Shown piece after piece: positions 8,770 to 17,622 of a DNA stretch of 64,000 bases. Position numbers and translations under genes: made by a program. This DNA is from Bog-793 sp050014835 (GTDB taxonomy: Bacteria > Actinomycetota > Acidimicrobiia > Acidimicrobiales > Bog-793): contig JBEKCO010000002.1 of the NCBI GenBank assembly GCA_050014835.1, forward strand, positions 1 to 64,000, read 5' to 3'. Every line of letters starts with the position of its first letter. Position 1 is the stretch's first letter. The notes beneath the pieces are model-generated. The model searched no databases, was not told where the DNA came from, and was given only the letters and a program-made list of their open reading frames with translations.

Positions 8770-11250
8770 TCAGGGGGTCGTGTCGAGGGTTTCGAGCAAG
8801 GCGCGCGTCTCGAGTGAGGGCTCGCCGGCACCGATCCGTTCGAGGGCGTTCTCGAGTTCGAGGAACACCCCCCGCACGCCGTCGGTGTCGTCCTCGGCGG
8901 CGGCGACGGCCATGAGGTCGCGGGCGAGGATCTCGGAACTCGCGTCGACGAGCCGGCCGCGCCCGATCGCCCAGCGGGCGAGCTCGAAACGGTCCGACGC
9001 CAGCGCGAGCGAGGCGAGGTGATGGGCGCCGTCGACGATCTCGGCGGCGCAAGCCTCGTCGAGCGATTCGGCGCCGAACCAGGAGTAGCCCGCGACGACG
9101 CCGCCGAGCGGTGGCCCTTCGACGAGGCCGAGCGCGCCGACGAGGAGGACCTCGGCGGCGTCGGGTTCGGCGCTGGGCGCCGAGGCGAAGGCGCGCCGTG
9201 CCCGCACCGCGTCGCAGGTGACCGAGGGGTCGAGGAGGAGCTCCTCGCCGCGCCGCGCGAGCAGGGCCCGCCCGTCAGGACCGGGGCCGAGGGCCGCGCG
9301 TGCCGCGCTCGCGACGTGGTCGATCCGACTCCGGCGGACGGCGGGCGCCGAACGGGCGAAGAGCGCGTCGGCGGCCGCGTCGAGGGTCACCCGCCCGTCG
9401 TGGAGCGTGAGGAACGCGAGGAGCTCGATGACGCGGGCGGTGTCCCGGTCGCCGACATCCCGAGTCGGCCCGACGAGAACGGGTGCCGGGCTGAGCAATC
9501 GCACCTCGATCGCCCCGGCCACCGGGACGTCGGTGAGGCGGGCGCGGTCGGTGGCGAGCCCCGGGCGGATCGGCACGATCATTGCCGGGCGACGGGCCTC
9601 GGCGAGGAGCCCGTCGAGGAGGTCGAACTGCCCGCTCGACGGGGTGACCGCGGTGAGCTCAATCCCGTAGGGAAAAAGCGTCGCATGGTCACTCGCGACC
9701 GCGAGCCGCTCGGTGCCGCGACTCCCCGGGGCCACGATCCCGGCGATCGCGCCGGCGGCGGCGAGGACACGCTCGCATTCGGGGCTGGTCGCGTCGCGGC
9801 CGACCACGACGAGCGGGTCGGGCCGTCCGTGATCGATGGGACGGGGCTCAGGCCCGAGGGCGTCCGCCGTGGCGAGATCGGTGAGGACGGCCCGGGTTGC
9901 GGAGCTGAGCTGGTAGCACCGCTCGTCCGGCGGCGGGGGGTCGATGCCGACGAGCTCGACCGCGAGCTGCTCGGCCCACGGCACGGTGCGGAGCGACGCG
10001 ACGAGGGCGCCGAGCGTCCGGTCGACGAGCTCGTCGGGTCCGTCGATCCCGAGTCGCCGACCGCGACCGAGGACGAGCAGATACGACGCGTGCTCGTCGT
10101 CACCGAGCGGGAGGAGCGGCTGGACGAGGCGGCCGCTGTCGGCGGCGAACGGTGCGAAGTCCTCCGGCTCGACCGCCGGGTCGAGCCGCCACCAGCGGCC
10201 GGCGCGCCGGGGGACGAAGGGCCACGGTGCCTCCGGCCGCGGGGTGGCAAGAAGGAGCTCGACCCCGTCGGGACCGGCGCGCACGAGCCGGACGTCGGGC
10301 GGCGCGACGTCGTCGTCGTGGACGAGCCGCCAGAGCAGGCGATCCGCGAGGTCGATCCAGTCGATGAGCGGCGCGTCGGCGAAGGGCTCGAGCGCGGCCC
10401 GCGTCTCGGCGACCGGCCGGGCGCTTGGACCGCGACGCTCGCCGTAGTGCCGCGCGCTCGAGCCGGTGCGGCGCAGATTGCGGACGCGCCGCGCGAGCGC
10501 GCAGGTCGTGACGACCCCGAGCCCGACGAGGGCGAGCTCGGCGAGGCGCCGGTCGAGCGGGGAGGCCGGGGGTGGGGCCGCCTCTCGCGCGTGGGGGACG
10601 CCGACCGCCGCCGAGCCGGCGCCGGCCGGCAGGTTGAGACGCCAGCCGGCGTGCAGCCGGGCGGGGTCGAGCATGCGCGTCCCGTCGGTCTGCAGCTGGC
10701 CGAGATTGAGATGGGCGAGCAGCGGCCAGTCGTCGACGCACCCGGTCGTGCGGATGGCCACGTCGGCGATGCATTCATCGCGCTCGACGGTGACGGTCGG
10801 GCGCGCCTGGCGGGCGGGACGGTGGTTGGGGACCGGGCGCGAGTCGATGGGCAGTGCCGCCCGGGCGGTCGCGACCGCGACGGGTGGCACGCGGCTGAAC
10901 CCAGAGGCCACGAGCGGTGTCCCGGCGGTCGCGAGCAGGATCAGCCCAGCAATCGCGGCGGCCCATCGTGTCGACCACGTGTTCGAGTCGATCGTCTCGC
11001 CGCGTCGCAGTGCGCCGCGGATCTCCCGGGCGAGATTGGCGGTCGCGACCGCCCAGAGCATCCCGACGACGACGACCGCGAGGTGGGCCCAGACCGACAC
11101 CGACCGCGTGGCGGCGAGGTTCACGAGGTGTACCGGCAAGGGCGCGAGCAGCCAGAGTCGGGCGAGCGCGAGTGGCACTCCGACGACGAGGACAGCGGAC
11201 TTCGCGAGCGCGGCGAGACCCGCTCGGGATGCCGTCGTTCGCGTGCTCAT
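8770..11250 (-). CDS. membrane-anchored LysM-like/BTAD (SARP-type) regulator-like protein
   Basis: An 826-residue protein with three N-terminal transmembrane segments (about 11-32, 48-70, 93-115), an extracytoplasmic part ending in a LysM-like stretch with WRLNLPAG (about 210), a fourth membrane segment (about 240-262) and a large cytosolic part. The C-terminal 180 residues look like a winged-helix domain followed by a bacterial transcriptional activator domain (BTAD), as in SARP regulators. A membrane-tethered SARP-like arrangement is known from actinobacteria, often near pilus or secretion loci, but no such genes are visible here. Its ATG overlaps the TGA of the upstream membrane protein (ATGA at 11247-11250), so the two are translationally coupled. 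DNA binding is inferred only. Confidence 0.75.
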   Translation of the reverse strand: MSTRTTASRAGLAALAKSAVLVVGVPLALARLWLLAPLPVHLVNLAATRSVSVWAHLAVVVVGMLWAVATANLAREIRGALRRGETIDSNTWSTRWAAAIAGLILLATAGTPLVASGFSRVPPVAVATARAALPIDSRPVPNHRPARQARPTVTVERDECIADVAIRTTGCVDDWPLLAHLNLGQLQTDGTRMLDPARLHAGWRLNLPAGAGSAAVGVPHAREAAPPPASPLDRRLAELALVGLGVVTTCALARRVRNLRRTGSSARHYGERRGPSARPVAETRAALEPFADAPLIDWIDLADRLLWRLVHDDDVAPPDVRLVRAGPDGVELLLATPRPEAPWPFVPRRAGRWWRLDPAVEPEDFAPFAADSGRLVQPLLPLGDDEHASYLLVLGRGRRLGIDGPDELVDRTLGALVASLRTVPWAEQLAVELVGIDPPPPDERCYQLSSATRAVLTDLATADALGPEPRPIDHGRPDPLVVVGRDATSPECERVLAAAGAIAGIVAPGSRGTERLAVASDHATLFPYGIELTAVTPSSGQFDLLDGLLAEARRPAMIVPIRPGLATDRARLTDVPVAGAIEVRLLSPAPVLVGPTRDVGDRDTARVIELLAFLTLHDGRVTLDAAADALFARSAPAVRRSRIDHVASAARAALGPGPDGRALLARRGEELLLDPSVTCDAVRARRAFASAPSAEPDAAEVLLVGALGLVEGPPLGGVVAGYSWFGAESLDEACAAEIVDGAHHLASLALASDRFELARWAIGRGRLVDASSEILARDLMAVAAAEDDTDGVRGVFLELENALERIGAGEPSLETRALLETLDTTP

Positions 11251-12005
11251 CGGCCGACCGAAGCCGCCGGTCCGGTCCCCGGCACCTGAACGTCGAGCGT
11301 GTAGTCGACCGCGCCGCGCTGGCCCGGGCTGAGGGCGATCGACACCGTGCACGTTCCGGGGCGTCCGTCGACGACGAGCGAGATCCCGTGCGTGCCGCCT
11401 CCCGAGGTGACGGCCGCCCCGCAGCCGAGCGTCATCTCGAGCGCCTGTCCTCCGAGCCAGGTGGCGCGCACCGCGGCGAGGCCGTTCGAAGAGGTGAAGG
11501 GGAACGAGGTCGCGATGTCGGCGGGATAGCGGAGTTCGCCGGACAGCGGTGTTGGCGTCGCTGTACCCGCCGCGAGGCTCTTCGGCGCCGACGGGCGTGG
11601 GCCGGGCAAGGTCGTCGAGGTCGTGACGGTCGTGACCGGGGCGGTGACTTCGATCGGATTCGTCGGCTCCGGCGCGCTCTGCGTCGATCCCGGGTCCGTC
11701 CGGACGTGGTCGCGGACGTGTTTGTGCACCACCGGGACCGTCGTCGAGGACGTCTCGGGCAGTGAAGCGGTCTGGTGGGCCGGTTTCGTCGCCGCGAGAT
11801 GGCGTGGTGGGGCGACGGAGACGCGGGCCACGACGGTGAGCACCGTCGCGACGACGAGGCCGAGGGCGATCCAGGCGACGAGGTCCCGGCGCCGCCGCGG
11901 GTTCGCCGTTGCCGCGCCCGGTCGGCCCGAGGGCGCCGCCGCACCGGCCCGGCGCGGCGCGCGGGCCCCCTGCGGAGCTCGGTCGTCATGGGGAGCGATC
12001 GACAT
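11247..12005 (-). CDS. single-span membrane protein coupled to the BTAD protein
   Basis: 252 residues. A proline/arginine-rich cytosolic tail of about 40 residues is followed by one transmembrane segment (about 43-65), a Thr/Pro/Ser-rich linker (about 75-145) and a C-terminal domain with several beta-strand-like segments and two cysteines (LGCGAA, GTCTV) that could form a disulfide outside the cell. No family is recognised. GGAGG lies 5 nt before ATG at 12005. The stop overlaps the next start, so it is very likely the functional partner of the LysM/BTAD protein, perhaps an extracellular sensor or scaffold; that role is inferred from coupling only. Confidence 0.75.
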   Translation of the reverse strand: MSIAPHDDRAPQGARAPRRAGAAAPSGRPGAATANPRRRRDLVAWIALGLVVATVLTVVARVSVAPPRHLAATKPAHQTASLPETSSTTVPVVHKHVRDHVRTDPGSTQSAPEPTNPIEVTAPVTTVTTSTTLPGPRPSAPKSLAAGTATPTPLSGELRYPADIATSFPFTSSNGLAAVRATWLGGQALEMTLGCGAAVTSGGGTHGISLVVDGRPGTCTVSIALSPGQRGAVDYTLDVQVPGTGPAASVGR

Positions 12006-12219
12006 GGTTCCTCCGGGCGGGCGCGGTCGCGACCCGGGCGCGGACCAAGGCCACGTTGTGCCTCGTCGTTCCCGTTGCACCTCCCGCTACGCTGAGACGC
12101 CGCCCCGGGGGCGGGAACATCCCCGGCCCCGGTGCTGTTGAACCGGGAAAGCGGACCGCGGCAGATGCGAGGACGACACATCGTGCGGGACGGTCCGTTC
12201 CGACCGACGAGGAGGCGCG

Positions 12220-13206
12220 GTGCCAGCGGTGACGGTCGATGACCTGCTCGTTCCGCCGCGTCTTGACCCCGTCGACCTGTCGATGGGCGCGGAACGGCCG
12301 GTTCGGACGGTGACGGTTGCGCCGCGGGGTTTCGAGGGAGAGGGCTTTCCCGTCCGACGTGCCTTCGCCGGCGTTGCGCATTCCGAACTCGATCCGTTCG
12401 TCCACATGGACCAGATGGGGGAGGTTGAGTACGCCCCCGGCGAGGCGAAAGGCACTCCCTGGCATCCCCACCGTGGCTTCGAGACGGTGACGTACATGAT
12501 CGACGGGACCTTCCGCCATCGGGACTCGCACGGCGGAGGGGGCCTTATCACGAACGGCGACACCCAGTGGATGACGGCGGGCGCGGGGATCCTTCACATC
12601 GAGGCGCCGCCGGAGGAGCTCGTCGCTGCAGGTGGCCTGTTCCACGGGATCCAGCTCTGGGTGAACCTGCCGTCGGCGGACAAGTGGATCGCGCCGAAGT
12701 ACCAGGACATCGGCCGTCGGAACGTCGCGCTCGTCACGTCCCCCGACGCCGGCGCGCTCGTCCGGATCATCGCCGGTGAGGTCGGGGGCTACCGGGGACC
12801 GGGCACGACGCACACACCGATCAGCCTCGTGCACGCCACGATCGAACCGGGGGCGATGCTCCGTCTGCCGTGGCCGGTGGGGTACAACGCGCTCGTCTAC
12901 GTGCTTTCCGGACGGGGAACCGTCTCGAGCGCCACCCGACCGATCGAGTCAGGCGAGCTTGCCGTGTTCGGTCACGGCGATTACCTGGAGGTCGCGGCGG
13001 GCCAGCACCAGGACGCGCGCAGCCCGAAACTCGACGTCCTCGTGCTCGGCGGCGCGCCGATCGGCGAACCGGTCGCCTGGTACGGACCCTTCGTCATGAA
13101 CACCGACTCGGAGATTAGGCAGGCCTTCGAGGACTACCGCCACGGCCGCATGGGCGAGATCCCCGCGGTTCCCGCCGGCGAAGACTCGTCGGGGGGCGAT
13201 CGCTAG
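12220..13206 (+). CDS. pirin family protein
   Basis: A 328-residue bicupin of the pirin family. The metal site is visible as WHPHRGFETVTY (two histidines), the later histidine in IEAP-preceding GILHIE and its glutamate, together with NGDTQWMTAG. Pirins bind iron; some are quercetin dioxygenases and others transcription cofactors, and this one cannot be assigned further. The start is GTG at 12220 with GAGGAGG 5-6 nt upstream. Its stop overlaps that of the phosphofructokinase gene on the other strand by 4 bases. Confidence 0.92.
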   Translation: MPAVTVDDLLVPPRLDPVDLSMGAERPVRTVTVAPRGFEGEGFPVRRAFAGVAHSELDPFVHMDQMGEVEYAPGEAKGTPWHPHRGFETVTYMIDGTFRHRDSHGGGGLITNGDTQWMTAGAGILHIEAPPEELVAAGGLFHGIQLWVNLPSADKWIAPKYQDIGRRNVALVTSPDAGALVRIIAGEVGGYRGPGTTHTPISLVHATIEPGAMLRLPWPVGYNALVYVLSGRGTVSSATRPIESGELAVFGHGDYLEVAAGQHQDARSPKLDVLVLGGAPIGEPVAWYGPFVMNTDSEIRQAFEDYRHGRMGEIPAVPAGEDSSGGDR

Positions 13207-14234
13207 TCGGTGAAGATGTTCGCGACGCGATCGATGAGATCGCGCGGAACGCGCTTCAGCTCGTCGATCGCCTGGGCGAAGGTGACGCGCTCGATCTGCT
13301 GAGCGTGCAGGGCGACCATCGTGCCGAAGGCGCCGTCGTGGGCCGCGTCGACCGCAGCGACACCGAAGCGCGTGGCGAGCACGCGGTCGAACGCCGTCGG
13401 GGTGCCGCCGCGTTGGAGGTGGCCGAGGATCGTGACGCGGGACTCGAAACCGGTTCGGGACTCGATCTCGCGGGCGACGATCGAGCTGATGCCGCCGAGT
13501 CTCTCGTGGTCGTAGCGGTCCACCTCGGCGGGCGGAAGGTCGATCGTGCCCTTGATGGGCTTCGCCCCTTCGGCGATGACGACGATGGAGGCGAAGCGAC
13601 CCTTCGAGTGCCGCCGGATCAGGTGGGCGCAGGTCTGTTCGATGTCGAAGAGTTCCTCGGGCGCGATGACGACCGCGGCACCGCCGGCCAGGCCGGCGTA
13701 GACGGCGATCCAGCCGACCTCGCGGCCCATCACCTCGCAGACGATCACTCGACCGTGTGATTCCGCCGTCGTGTGGAGACGGTCGATGGCGTCGACCGCG
13801 ATCTGGACCGCGGTGTCGAAGCCGATCGTGTAGTCGGTCGCGTTGACGTCGTTGTCGATCGTCTTCGGGATGCCGACGACGGGAATGCCGAGATCGGACA
13901 CCTCTCGGGCGATGCGGAGCGAACCCTCACCGCCGATCGCGATGAGCGCGTCGATGTGCCGGTGCGCGATTGTCTCGGCGATCCGTTCCGTGTCCGTGGC
14001 GGACTTGAACGGATTGAACCGCGACGTCGCGAGGATCGTCCCGCCCCGGGGAAGGATCCCCCGGCACACCGCCACGTCGAGCGGCATCGCGTCGTCCTCG
14101 ACGACGCCCTGCCAGCCGTCATGGAACCCGACGATGTCGTCGCGGTAGGTGACCGAGGCGCGACGGACGATCGCCCTGATGGCCGCGTTGAGGCCGGGAC
14201 AGTCTCCGCCGCCGGTAAGGACTCCTAGACGCAA
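13203..14234 (-). CDS. pfkA: 6-phosphofructokinase
   Basis: 343 residues, the usual length for a group A phosphofructokinase, catalysing the committed step of glycolysis. Motifs: GGGDCPGLNAAIR at the N-terminus, PRGGTIL, IGGEGS (about residue 101), PKTIDND (about 122), EVMGR (about 166). The glycine after GGE favours ATP as donor, whereas the lysine in PKTIDND is the residue typical of pyrophosphate-type enzymes, so donor specificity is not certain. The start is a TTG at 14234, supported by GGAGG and GGGGAG just upstream and by the conserved N-terminus beginning there. It overlaps the pirin gene tail-to-tail. Confidence 0.95.
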   Translation of the reverse strand: MRLGVLTGGGDCPGLNAAIRAIVRRASVTYRDDIVGFHDGWQGVVEDDAMPLDVAVCRGILPRGGTILATSRFNPFKSATDTERIAETIAHRHIDALIAIGGEGSLRIAREVSDLGIPVVGIPKTIDNDVNATDYTIGFDTAVQIAVDAIDRLHTTAESHGRVIVCEVMGREVGWIAVYAGLAGGAAVVIAPEELFDIEQTCAHLIRRHSKGRFASIVVIAEGAKPIKGTIDLPPAEVDRYDHERLGGISSIVAREIESRTGFESRVTILGHLQRGGTPTAFDRVLATRFGVAAVDAAHDGAFGTMVALHAQQIERVTFAQAIDELKRVPRDLIDRVANIFTD

Positions 14235-14502
14235 TGCTCCCCAACCTCCGCCACGTGAGTTCCCAAAAGACGTTCCACGTCCCTACGCCGACCGCCGAAA
14301 CTCCGTCCGGCGACAACCTTACTGGTCGGCGGGACACCGTCGGAACCAACGATGATCGCCCCGCGTCCACCCGGCCCGTCCGCCGGCCAGGTAAGAGCAC
14401 GCCCCAGTACGATCGGTTCCGTCGGCGCCCCGGCACCCGCGCGTGCCGCGGTGTGGCCTGGTGGCGGGAAATCCCGGCGACACAAGAGCGGGGCAGGAGA
14501 CG

Positions 14503-15288
14503 ATGTCAGCGACCGAGGTAGCACTCGCCATTGCCGTCTTCCTGGCGAGCACGGTCGAGATGGTCGAGGCGCTGACGATCGTCCTCGCCACGGGGGCGAC
14601 GCGCGGCTGGCGCTCGGCGATCGAAGGCAGCGCCGCCGGGGTCGCGCTCCTCGCGGTGCTCGTCGGGGTGGTCGGCGTGCCGCTCGTTCACTACGTGCCG
14701 ATCGGGACCCTGCGCGTCGTGATCGGCGGGCTCCTGCTCGTGCTCGGGCTGTCCTGGCTCCGGAAGGCGATCCTGCGGGCGAGCGGGCACCAAGCCCTTC
14801 ACGACGAGGACCGGATCTACGCCGACACGGTCGCCAAGTTGGGCGGCCCGGCCGCGGGTGCCACACGGCGCGACGCGCTCGGATTCGTCGTTTCGTTCAA
14901 GGCGGTCCTCCTCGAGGGGATGGAGGTCGTCCTCATCGTGCTGAGCCTCGGCACCAGTGCGCACCTGCTCGGGGTGGCGGCGGCGTCAGCCGCGGCGGCG
15001 GTGATCCTCGTCGGGGCCGCCGGCCTCATCGTCGCCCGCCAGCTCTCCTCCATCCCGGAGAACGTGATGAAGATGGCGGTCGGCGTCATGTTGACGAGCT
15101 TCGGCGTCTTCTGGGTCGCGGAGGGGACAGGGCTGCACTGGCCCGGATCCGATCTCGCCGTGCCGGTCCTCGTCGCGGGGTTCGCGGGCGTGACGGCGAT
15201 CGCCGTGACGGGGATGCGCGCGCTGGTTCGCCCGGCGGTCCCCCGGGTCGCCGGCGCCCTCGTCGACCGGGAGGGAGCCGCCCGGTGA
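14503..15288 (+). CDS. FTR1-like/COG4280 polytopic membrane protein
   Basis: A 261-residue protein with about six or seven transmembrane segments in two halves. Each half contains a paired-glutamate motif, STVEMVEAL near residue 14 and LLEGMEVV near residue 137, similar in style to the REXXE metal-binding helices of the iron permease FTR1 and to COG4280 proteins. A metal-ion transport role is therefore plausible but not shown. ATG at 14503 has AGGAGA immediately upstream; an earlier ATG at 14443 gives a hydrophilic extension without a binding site. Its stop overlaps the start of the next small membrane gene (GTGA). Confidence 0.8.
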   Translation: MSATEVALAIAVFLASTVEMVEALTIVLATGATRGWRSAIEGSAAGVALLAVLVGVVGVPLVHYVPIGTLRVVIGGLLLVLGLSWLRKAILRASGHQALHDEDRIYADTVAKLGGPAAGATRRDALGFVVSFKAVLLEGMEVVLIVLSLGTSAHLLGVAAASAAAAVILVGAAGLIVARQLSSIPENVMKMAVGVMLTSFGVFWVAEGTGLHWPGSDLAVPVLVAGFAGVTAIAVTGMRALVRPAVPRVAGALVDREGAAR

Positions 15289-15533
15289 GGAGCATTCTCA
15301 GACGCGCGATCGTCGCTTTCGGACGGTTCTGGTGGGGTTTCCTCGTCGGCGACACGCCGGAGCTCTTCGTCGGCACGCTGCTCGTCGTTGGGGCGGCGTG
15401 CCTGCTCCGCCACGACCGGGTCGCCGGGCTGTCGGCGGTCGTCGTGCTGACGGTCGTGTTCTTGCTCGCGAGCACCTACCGGGGGCGGGGCGCAACCCGG
15501 TCCGTGCCCGGCGACGACGGCCCTGCCGGGTAG
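15285..15533 (+). CDS. small two-span membrane protein coupled to the FTR1-like gene
   Basis: 82 residues starting at GTG 15285, which overlaps the TGA of the preceding gene as GTGA. After a basic N-terminus with aromatic residues (FGRFWWGFLVGDTPELF) there are two hydrophobic helices (about 27-43 and 45-62) and a short polar tail. No family name is certain. The overlap indicates translational coupling, so it is probably a subunit or helper of the upstream transporter-like protein. Confidence 0.7.
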   Translation: MRSILRRAIVAFGRFWWGFLVGDTPELFVGTLLVVGAACLLRHDRVAGLSAVVVLTVVFLLASTYRGRGATRSVPGDDGPAG

Positions 15534-15584
15534 CGCGGGAAACGCGTCGGGCGGCCGACCGAGCCGCGCGGCGGGGAAGAGCGG

Positions 15585-16634
15585 TCAGCCGGCGGCTGTA
15601 TCGAGGTAGTGGGTTCCGGACAGGTCGCGCAGGCGGGCTGCCGCGTCTTCCGCGGTGATGTCGCGCTGAGGCGAGCCGAACAGTTCGAATCCGACCATGA
15701 ACTTCCGGACCGTCGCCGAGCGGAGGAGCGGTGGCAGGAAGTGGGCGTGAAGGTGGAACCCCTCGTGGGCGAGCCCGTCGGCCGGTCGCTGGTGGATGCC
15801 CATGGAGTACGGGAAAGGGGCTTCGAAGAGGTTCTCGTATCGGACGGTGACGGCGTGGAGGGCGTCGGCGAACGCCTCGGCCTCCCCCGGTCCGAATTGA
15901 TCGAGCCCGCCGAGGTGCCGGCGGGGCAGGACCATCGTCTCGAAGGGCCAGATCGCCCAGAACGGGACGACGACGACGAAGGACTCGTTGGCGTAGACGG
16001 TGCGCTCGGCGAGCTCCTCCTCGAGCGCGGCGTAGCCGCAGAGCAGGCACGATCCGTGCGAGAGCGAGAACCGTTCGAGCGAGGCCGTTTCCTTGGCGAG
16101 CTCGTTGGTCACGCTCGCGCTCGCCCAGATCTGGCAGTGGGGATGGGGATTGCTCGCACCCATCATGTCGCCCCGGTTCTCGAAGATCTGGACCGAATGG
16201 TTCGAGTTCCCGGCGGCGAGTTCCATGAACTGCTCACGCCACACGGCGACGACCCGTGCGACCTCGGCGACGTCCATGCGCGCGAGCGCGAGATCGTGGC
16301 GCGGTGTGAAGCAGATCACTCGGCAGATTCCTGATTCTCCGGCCGCGACGAGCAGTCCTTTCCGGTCGAGTTCGTCGTGTGGCGCGTCGGGCAAGAGCGC
16401 CGGGAAGTCGTTGTCGAACGCGAAGGTGTGCGTGTACGGCGGGTTGTGCTCGCCGCTCGCCCGCGCGTTGCCCGGGCACAGGTAGCAGGACGGGTCGTAG
16501 GTGGGCAGCTCGGCATCCGCCCCCCGCTCGACCTGCCCGAGCCAGGGCCGCTGGGAGCGGTGGGGCGAGACGAGGACCCACTCCCCGGTGAGCGGGTTGA
16601 AGCGGCGGTGCGAGGAATCCTCGAGGAAGGACAT
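15585..16634 (-). CDS. galT: galactose-1-phosphate uridylyltransferase
   Basis: 349-residue Leloir-pathway enzyme exchanging UMP between UDP-glucose and galactose-1-phosphate. The active-site HPH triad is present in NPHPHCQIW (about residue 161), the zinc-binding pair is CYLC (about 51-54), and HLHAHFLPP near residue 280 completes the family pattern. It is the last gene of galK-galE-galT. The start is ambiguous: ATG 16634 (4 nt after the galE stop, GGGGA 9 nt upstream) was chosen; ATG 16649, overlapping galE, adds five residues. Confidence 0.96.
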   Translation of the reverse strand: MSFLEDSSHRRFNPLTGEWVLVSPHRSQRPWLGQVERGADAELPTYDPSCYLCPGNARASGEHNPPYTHTFAFDNDFPALLPDAPHDELDRKGLLVAAGESGICRVICFTPRHDLALARMDVAEVARVVAVWREQFMELAAGNSNHSVQIFENRGDMMGASNPHPHCQIWASASVTNELAKETASLERFSLSHGSCLLCGYAALEEELAERTVYANESFVVVVPFWAIWPFETMVLPRRHLGGLDQFGPGEAEAFADALHAVTVRYENLFEAPFPYSMGIHQRPADGLAHEGFHLHAHFLPPLLRSATVRKFMVGFELFGSPQRDITAEDAAARLRDLSGTHYLDTAAG

Positions 16635-16638
16635 TGCG

Positions 16639-17622
16639 TCAGTCCCCATAGCCGTCGGGGTGCCTGGCGTGCCATTCCCAGGCGCTCGCGACGATGGAGT
16701 CGAGGTCCGCGTGCCGGGGAGTCCACCCGTAGTCGGCGCGGATCGCACTGGAACTCGCGACGAGGATCGCCGGGTCTCCGGGCCGCCGGGGCGATTCGAC
16801 GACTGGCACCGCCCGACCGGTGACGCGCCGGGCACAGTCGACGACCTCGCGAACGGAGTAGCCGAGACCGTTGCCGAGGTTGTAGCGGGCCGACGCGCGC
16901 GTCGACAGGGCATCCATCGCCAGCAGGTGGGCCGAGGCGAGGTCCGCGACGTGAACGTAGTCACGCACGCAGGTCCCGTCCGGCGTCGGGTAGTCGGTCC
17001 CGTAAACGCGGATCGCCTCTCGCCGGCCGAGCGCCGCGCCGAGCACGAGCGGGATGAGGTGGGATTCCGGATCGTGGTCCTCGCCGCAGTCGGGTCCCGC
17101 CGCGCCGGCGGCGTTGAAGTACCGGAGCGCCGCCCAGCGCAGGCCGTGCGCCGAGCCGACCCAGGCGAGCATGCGCTCCACCTGGAGCTTCGACTCGCCG
17201 TAGGGGTTGGTCGGTTCGGGGCGCGACTCTTCGACGACCGGGACCTCGTCGGGGTCGCCGAATACCGCGGCGCTCGAGGAAAAGACCAGGCGGCCGACGT
17301 CGTGTCGGAGCATCGCCTCGATGAGAGTAAGGGCGTTCGCGGTGTTGTTGCGGAAGTAGCGAGCCGGCAGGTTCATCGACTCGCCCGCTTCGATGAACGC
17401 TGCGAAGTCCATGACCACGTCGTAGGACCGCGAGACGAAAGCGAGGTCGAGGTCCTCGGCGTTGGCGGTGTCGCCAATGAGCAACTCGGCTCCGTCCGGC
17501 ACCGCAGCGCGGTGCCCTTTGTCGAGATTGTCGAACACCGTGACGTTGTGACCGGCTTCGAGCAGGGCGCGACTGGTCGCGCTGCCGATGTAACCCGCGC
17601 CCCCTACGACGAGAACGTTCAA
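16639..17622 (-). CDS. galE: UDP-glucose 4-epimerase
   Basis: 327-residue short-chain dehydrogenase-type epimerase interconverting UDP-galactose and UDP-glucose. The NAD-binding GGAGYIGS is at residues 7-14, the catalytic serine region is FSSSAAVFG (about 113) and the YxxxK motif is PYGESK (about 140); RYFNAAGA follows. The start is a TTG at 17622 that overlaps the galK stop as TTGA, so the two are coupled. Middle gene of the gal operon. Confidence 0.96.
   Translation of the reverse strand: MNVLVVGGAGYIGSATSRALLEAGHNVTVFDNLDKGHRAAVPDGAELLIGDTANAEDLDLAFVSRSYDVVMDFAAFIEAGESMNLPARYFRNNTANALTLIEAMLRHDVGRLVFSSSAAVFGDPDEVPVVEESRPEPTNPYGESKLQVERMLAWVGSAHGLRWAALRYFNAAGAAGPDCGEDHDPESHLIPLVLGAALGRREAIRVYGTDYPTPDGTCVRDYVHVADLASAHLLAMDALSTRASARYNLGNGLGYSVREVVDCARRVTGRAVPVVESPRRPGDPAILVASSSAIRADYGWTPRHADLDSIVASAWEWHARHPDGYGD

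Noticed and set aside
9019..11289. 756-codon plus frame
   Set aside because: Antisense to the membrane BTAD gene; composition typical of a GC-bias shadow.
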